Shown here piece by piece: positions 60,882-64,000 of a DNA stretch of 64,000 nt. How positions within the stretch are numbered: the stretch's first letter is position 1; each line of letters opens with the position of its first letter. The stretch is taken from positions 744,001 through 808,000 of the forward strand of contig NZ_CP137003.1 in the NCBI RefSeq assembly GCF_033110965.1. Reading direction: 5' to 3'. This DNA comes from Raineyella sp. LH-20. GTDB taxonomy: Bacteria; Actinomycetota; Actinomycetes; Propionibacteriales; Propionibacteriaceae. The notes under the pieces are model-generated. The model was not told the DNA's origin and did not search any database. It saw nothing but the letters and a program-made list of their open reading frames with translations. The translations under genes and the position numbers were made by a program.

Positions 60882-61853
60882 ATGGACGCGTCCTTCCCCG
60901 CCACCGCCGGCACCCCCGCGGTCCCGGCGACCATGCGGGCGTTCGGCTTCGCGCGGTACGGCGGGCCCGACGTCCTCGAGTACTACACGGCCCCGGTCCC
61001 GACGCCCGGACCGGGTCAACTGCTGGTGAGAGTGCTCGCCAGCGGCCTGAACCCGGCCGACATCAAGGTCCGGGCCGGCAAACGGGCCGGAGTGTTCGAC
61101 GTGACGTTCCCGATGGCGATGGGCCGCGAGCTCTCCGGCACCGTGGTCGCCCGGGGCGCAGAGGTCACGGGCTTCGCGGTGGGCGACGCCGTCTTCGGCA
61201 GTCCCAGCGCCGGCGTCGGGAGCCTCGCGGAGTACACCGTGCTCGACGCAGCGGCGACGGTCCCCGTCCCGCCGTCGTTGTCCGCGGTCCAGGCGGCATG
61301 TGTCCCGGTGGCGGTGGGCACCGCACTGGACGTCCTCGACCACCTCTACCTCGCCCCCGGCGACGTCTTCGTCGTCATCGGGGCGGGCGGCGGCGTCGGG
61401 TCTGCCGCCTGCCAGCTCGCGGTCTCCCGGGGCGCGCGGGTGATCGGCGTCGCCTCGGAGGGAAAGCACGACCTGGTCGCCGGCCTGGGCGCCCGGCCGG
61501 TGGCCAGCGGTGACGGCTGGGTCGACCGGGTCCGCGCCGAGGCCGGCGGGCCCGTGGTCGCACTGCTCGACATGGTCGGCGGCGATGTGCTCCACGAGGC
61601 ACTCGATCTGGGCAGCGAGGAGACCCAGGTGGTCAGCATCGCCGACCCTGTCCAGGCCGGAAAGGCGGGCGGCGGTGGCGTCACCCGGCGGAGGACCCGC
61701 GAGGCGTACGCCACCGCTGCCCGCCTTGTCGTCGACGGGGCGGTGCGACCGTTGATCCGCACCGAGCCGTTCTCCCGCGCCGCCGAGGCGTACGCCGAGA
61801 TCGAGCGCGGCCATGTCGGCGGCAAGATCGTCGTGACGTTCGACGCCGAGTGA
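60882..61853 (+). CDS. NADP-dependent quinone oxidoreductase-like (MDR family) protein
   Basis: A 323-residue zinc-free medium-chain dehydrogenase. It has RYGGPDVLEYYTAPVPTPGPGQLLVRV, GLNPADIKVRAG, the cofactor motif VVIGAGGGVGSAACQLA, and a C-terminal YAEIERGHVGGKIVVTF. No catalytic zinc ligands are present, as in quinone reductases. GGAGG precedes the ATG at 60882. It stands alone; the substrate is unknown. Confidence 0.88.
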   Translation: MDASFPATAGTPAVPATMRAFGFARYGGPDVLEYYTAPVPTPGPGQLLVRVLASGLNPADIKVRAGKRAGVFDVTFPMAMGRELSGTVVARGAEVTGFAVGDAVFGSPSAGVGSLAEYTVLDAAATVPVPPSLSAVQAACVPVAVGTALDVLDHLYLAPGDVFVVIGAGGGVGSAACQLAVSRGARVIGVASEGKHDLVAGLGARPVASGDGWVDRVRAEAGGPVVALLDMVGGDVLHEALDLGSEETQVVSIADPVQAGKAGGGGVTRRRTREAYATAARLVVDGAVRPLIRTEPFSRAAEAYAEIERGHVGGKIVVTFDAE

Positions 61854-61923
61854 GCGTACGGGCCGCGCCGAGTGGCTGGCGGCCGACGCCGCGCGAGCGT
61901 ACGGCCCGATCAGCGCCCGCGCG

Positions 61924-62508
61924 TCATGCCAGGTCGGAAACCGACTCCGCGCCGGCCCGGGCGACCAGTTCGGCGCCGGTCGCCCGCACAGCATCGCTGT
62001 AGCGGGCCACGAATCCGGCCGGATCCACCAGTCGCATCTGCTCATTCATGTCGCCCTGGCCGAAGCTCAGGCGCAGGCCCGGCTCGACCTCGACGAGCTC
62101 AGCCCCCAGGTTGGTGATGATCTCCGAGATCTGCTTGAAGGCACGAGCGCCGCCGCGGGCGCCGTAGCTTGCCACCGCGAACGGCTTGCCGACCCACTCG
62201 TTGGCGAGGGCGTCCAGGGCGTTCTTCACGCCGGCCGGGTACCCGCCGTTGTACTCCGGGGTGACCAACACGACCGCATCCGCGGCGGTGACGCGCTGCG
62301 ACCAGGCCTTGGTGCTGGGCTGCTGGTACTGACCCATCCGCGGGTGCCACGGCTCGGCGTCCAGCGGGATGGAGATCTCGGCGAGATCGGCCAGGTCGAC
62401 CACGACCTCGGGATCCTCGGACAGCCCGAGGGCGATCGCGTCGCTGATGCCGCGGCCGTTTCGCGCCTGACGGGTGCTGCCGGAGATGACCAGGATGGTG
62501 GTGGGCAT
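61924..62508 (-). CDS. NAD(P)H-dependent FMN reductase
   Basis: A 194-residue flavodoxin-fold reductase. The phosphate loop is ISGSTRQARNGRGIS, followed by the family motif VLVTPEYNGGYPAGVKNALD and ASYGARGGARAF. It could supply reduced flavin to the SsuD-like enzyme 1.3 kb away, but the intervening gene and opposite strand make this only a possibility. AAGGAG precedes the ATG. Confidence 0.88.
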   Translation of the reverse strand: MPTTILVISGSTRQARNGRGISDAIALGLSEDPEVVVDLADLAEISIPLDAEPWHPRMGQYQQPSTKAWSQRVTAADAVVLVTPEYNGGYPAGVKNALDALANEWVGKPFAVASYGARGGARAFKQISEIITNLGAELVEVEPGLRLSFGQGDMNEQMRLVDPAGFVARYSDAVRATGAELVARAGAESVSDLA

Positions 62509-63164
62509 GAAGGCTCCTTGACGATTGTTGACTCTTGAACCACCACCTCAACCGCCCTCCGCCACCCTCTATTCCCGACTCCCCCAGGTCGCGGAACAAC
62601 CTCCTCGGAACGTACGCCCACGTTCCCGCGGGAACGCCCCGGGCATCGGGAAGGCCCGCCGGGTTCGCTTGCGTACGCCCACGTTCCCGCGGGAACGCCA
62701 CACGGCCGCCACGTCGGAACGCACCGGTGTCGACAACCGGCACGCGCGTACCCCTGCGTTCCCGCGGGAACGCCTGCCGGACCGGACGGACGTTCCTCGG
62801 GGCAGGCGTCGTGCGCACCGGTCTCGGCGAACGGTCGGCGTCGCAGTCGCGAGCGAATCCGCCAACCGCGCACGCACAAGCATCCGTGGCCTGCCGCGCC
62901 GCGCCTGTCGGCGCTCGATGTCCGTGCGGGTCACTCCTGGCGGTCGCGGATCGGTCCGGACCAGGTAGGCCGGCCCAGCCACGCGCGGGGGTCTGTCGGC
63001 GCACGTCATGGGGGATCGGACCGAGGTGGTCGCGTGGCTGGTGGACTGGTCGCCTGTGGGTTGACGTGAGGTGGCTCTCATCCCTGTGGATAAGTCGTTC
63101 AGGGGCTTGTTGTGGCCCGTCTGTGCGACAGGCTGTGCGGAGCGCGAGTCGAGGGGGATGAGAC
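62509..63164. repeat. Gene-free region with three copies of a 16-bp palindrome
   Basis: I find no convincing gene in this 656-base gap. It contains CGTTCCCGCGGGAACG three times, at 62621, 62682 and 62757, each preceded by a version of GCGTACGCCCA and followed by CC. The spacing is 61 and 75 bases. The same palindrome occurs once in the DUF222-HNH gene (35519). The rest is GC-rich with no further structure that I can name. Confidence 0.8.
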
Positions 63165-63749
63165 GTGGCGTCGAGACGTGTCTGCGGGTTGATGGTGGCG
63201 TGGGTGGTGGTCGGTGCGGCCGGCTTGTTGGCTGGTTGTGGTGGTGGGCCTGGGGTGGCGCCGATTCCGACGCCGTCGTATTCCTGTTCTCCGGATCCCG
63301 CAGGTACTCCGTGCACGGCGGAGTTGGCTGCGGCGCAGGCTGAGGAGGCCAAGGCGTACGAGGAGGCGATCTTCGCCTATCAGGAATTCACCAAGGAGCG
63401 GAACCGACTTCTTCACGCAGGGGGTAGTCCTGTTTCGACGCCGACGATGGAGCGTTACGCCACGGGGCCCTATCTGGAAGCCATGGCGGGTGACCTGAAG
63501 CTTGTGTATGACAATGATCTGAAGTCGACAGGGGACATCGAAGTGCGCGGCTATGGGCTCGAGAAGTATGAGCCCGAGCGGCTGGAACTCTATCTCTGTG
63601 AAGACGCGACTGCCGTGCGGCTGATTCGTGCTGACGGTCGGCAGGCCTCGTCTGGGCTCAAGGGGAAACTGCGGGTAGTCGCGGCCGGGCCGGCCGGTGA
63701 GCGCAGGATCGAAGACACCGTGCAGGAGGGGGAGTCGGAATGTCCATGA
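63165..63749 (+). CDS. Hypothetical lipoprotein, 194 residues
   Basis: The GTG at 63165 opens a signal peptide (RR, then LMVAWVVVGAAGLLAGC) with lipobox LLAGC, so the protein is membrane-anchored outside the cell. The mature part has an Ala/Glu-rich helix (AELAAAQAEEAKAYEEAIFAYQEF) and then a mixed domain with YLCEDATAVRLIRADG near the end. This helix-then-NTF2-like layout is common in actinobacterial secreted proteins. It overlaps the next gene, so the two are probably an operon. Confidence 0.75.
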   Translation: MASRRVCGLMVAWVVVGAAGLLAGCGGGPGVAPIPTPSYSCSPDPAGTPCTAELAAAQAEEAKAYEEAIFAYQEFTKERNRLLHAGGSPVSTPTMERYATGPYLEAMAGDLKLVYDNDLKSTGDIEVRGYGLEKYEPERLELYLCEDATAVRLIRADGRQASSGLKGKLRVVAAGPAGERRIEDTVQEGESECP

Positions 63750-64000
63750 AGCCGGTTCTTGCCATCACGATCGGAATTGCGTTCGCGGTCCTCGGAACAG
63801 CGCCCGCGGTTGCCGCTTCCCGGCCGGATTACACAGGTGCAAGGGTCGTCGCGGGCGGTGACTCGGCGGCGGGGACTCTCACTGGCCAAGGACGTCCCGA
63901 ACCTGAGTCGGCAGGTTCCTCGTCCTCAGGGTGGAGGTCGGTTGTTCGGTGGCGGGCGGGTGTTGATCCGTCGTCGGTGTCGGGGGAGGAGTTGCGTCGG
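63740..64000 (+). CDS. Secreted protein, N-terminal 87 residues, cut by window edge
   Basis: It starts MSMKPVLAITIGIAFAVLG, a signal peptide with a likely cleavage at AVA-AS. The visible mature part is Gly/Ser-rich and polar, with no recognisable domain before the window ends. ATG 63740 or 63746 may be used; the second overlaps the upstream stop as ATGA. It probably acts with the preceding lipoprotein. Confidence 0.65.
   Translation, partial: MSMKPVLAITIGIAFAVLGTAPAVAASRPDYTGARVVAGGDSAAGTLTGQGRPEPESAGSSSSGWRSVVRWRAGVDPSSVSGEELRR

Noticed and set aside
62535-63161. A 208-codon plus-strand frame in the palindrome region
   Set aside because: It runs straight through the three palindromes, has no ribosome site or domain, and its residues reflect the repeat rather than selection.
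1-64000. tRNA, rRNA, transposase or integrase genes near the island
   Set aside because: I read for T-loop-like GGTTCGAATCC segments, DDE transposase motifs and tyrosine recombinase motifs and found none that I could support.

Overview
The DNA is very GC-rich (about 70% in ordinary genes by hand count of sample lines). It has GTG starts, strong purine-rich ribosome sites and frequent ATGA/GTGA gene overlaps. Gene types such as DUF222-HNH, SPW-repeat proteins, a GlxR/CRP-like box and PTS-type DhaKLM point to a high-GC actinobacterium. A member of the Propionibacteriales is plausible, but I cannot fix the genus by reading alone.

Region 1 (1-7801) is a defence island. It holds the start of a DUF499 ATPase with an N-terminal HEPN-like motif, a DUF1156 DNA methyltransferase, a Vsr-type mismatch endonuclease, a divergent C5-cytosine methyltransferase and an AT-richer AIPR-family gene. 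Its right edge (7829-8412) carries two broken genes: an exonuclease N-terminus resembling the intact gene 1 kb away, and a methyltransferase lacking its C-terminus. They look like an insertion or recombination scar.

Region 2 (8.5-31 kb) is sugar catabolism after an exonuclease-BRCT gene and an SPW-repeat gene. Five copies of a LacI-type operator, consensus GGWAAGCGCTTTCC, precede an SDR/flavoprotein operon, the LacI gene itself, an acetyl-esterase, a Gfo/Idh/MocA + DUF6807 operon and a Gfo/Idh/MocA + TIM-barrel operon. This suggests one regulon for an unidentified, perhaps acetylated, plant sugar. Next comes a full L-rhamnose operon (transporter, rhaM, rhaI, rhaB, rhaD). A divergent second LacI gene faces two TGAATCGWTTCA operators, and a third copy lies before the MHS transporter at 15-16.7 kb.

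Region 3 (31-48 kb) contains a Tat-type substrate-binding protein with its ABC permease and ATPase, a DUF222-HNH gene, and an amine or amino-acid module (two APC permeases, an HTH regulator, an ornithine-cyclodeaminase-like protein and a sarcosine-oxidase-like flavoprotein). Between the last two lies a short ORF of tandem hexapeptide repeats. Then follow manA, a thioredoxin behind a CsoR/CstR-like palindrome, a GNAT enzyme and PTS-dependent dihydroxyacetone kinase dhaKLM.

Region 4 (48-64 kb) has CGNR and DUF2284 proteins, an HxlR regulator, two secreted or anchored proteins, an AbrB-type regulator, and a histidine kinase/response regulator divergent from a fatty-acid desaturase with a perfect dyad between them. 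It ends with a universal stress protein, an alkanesulfonate-type operon (permease, ATPase, binding lipoprotein, SsuD-like monooxygenase), two oxidoreductases, a palindrome array and two secreted proteins, the last cut by the window end. I found no rRNA, tRNA, CRISPR array or transposase.
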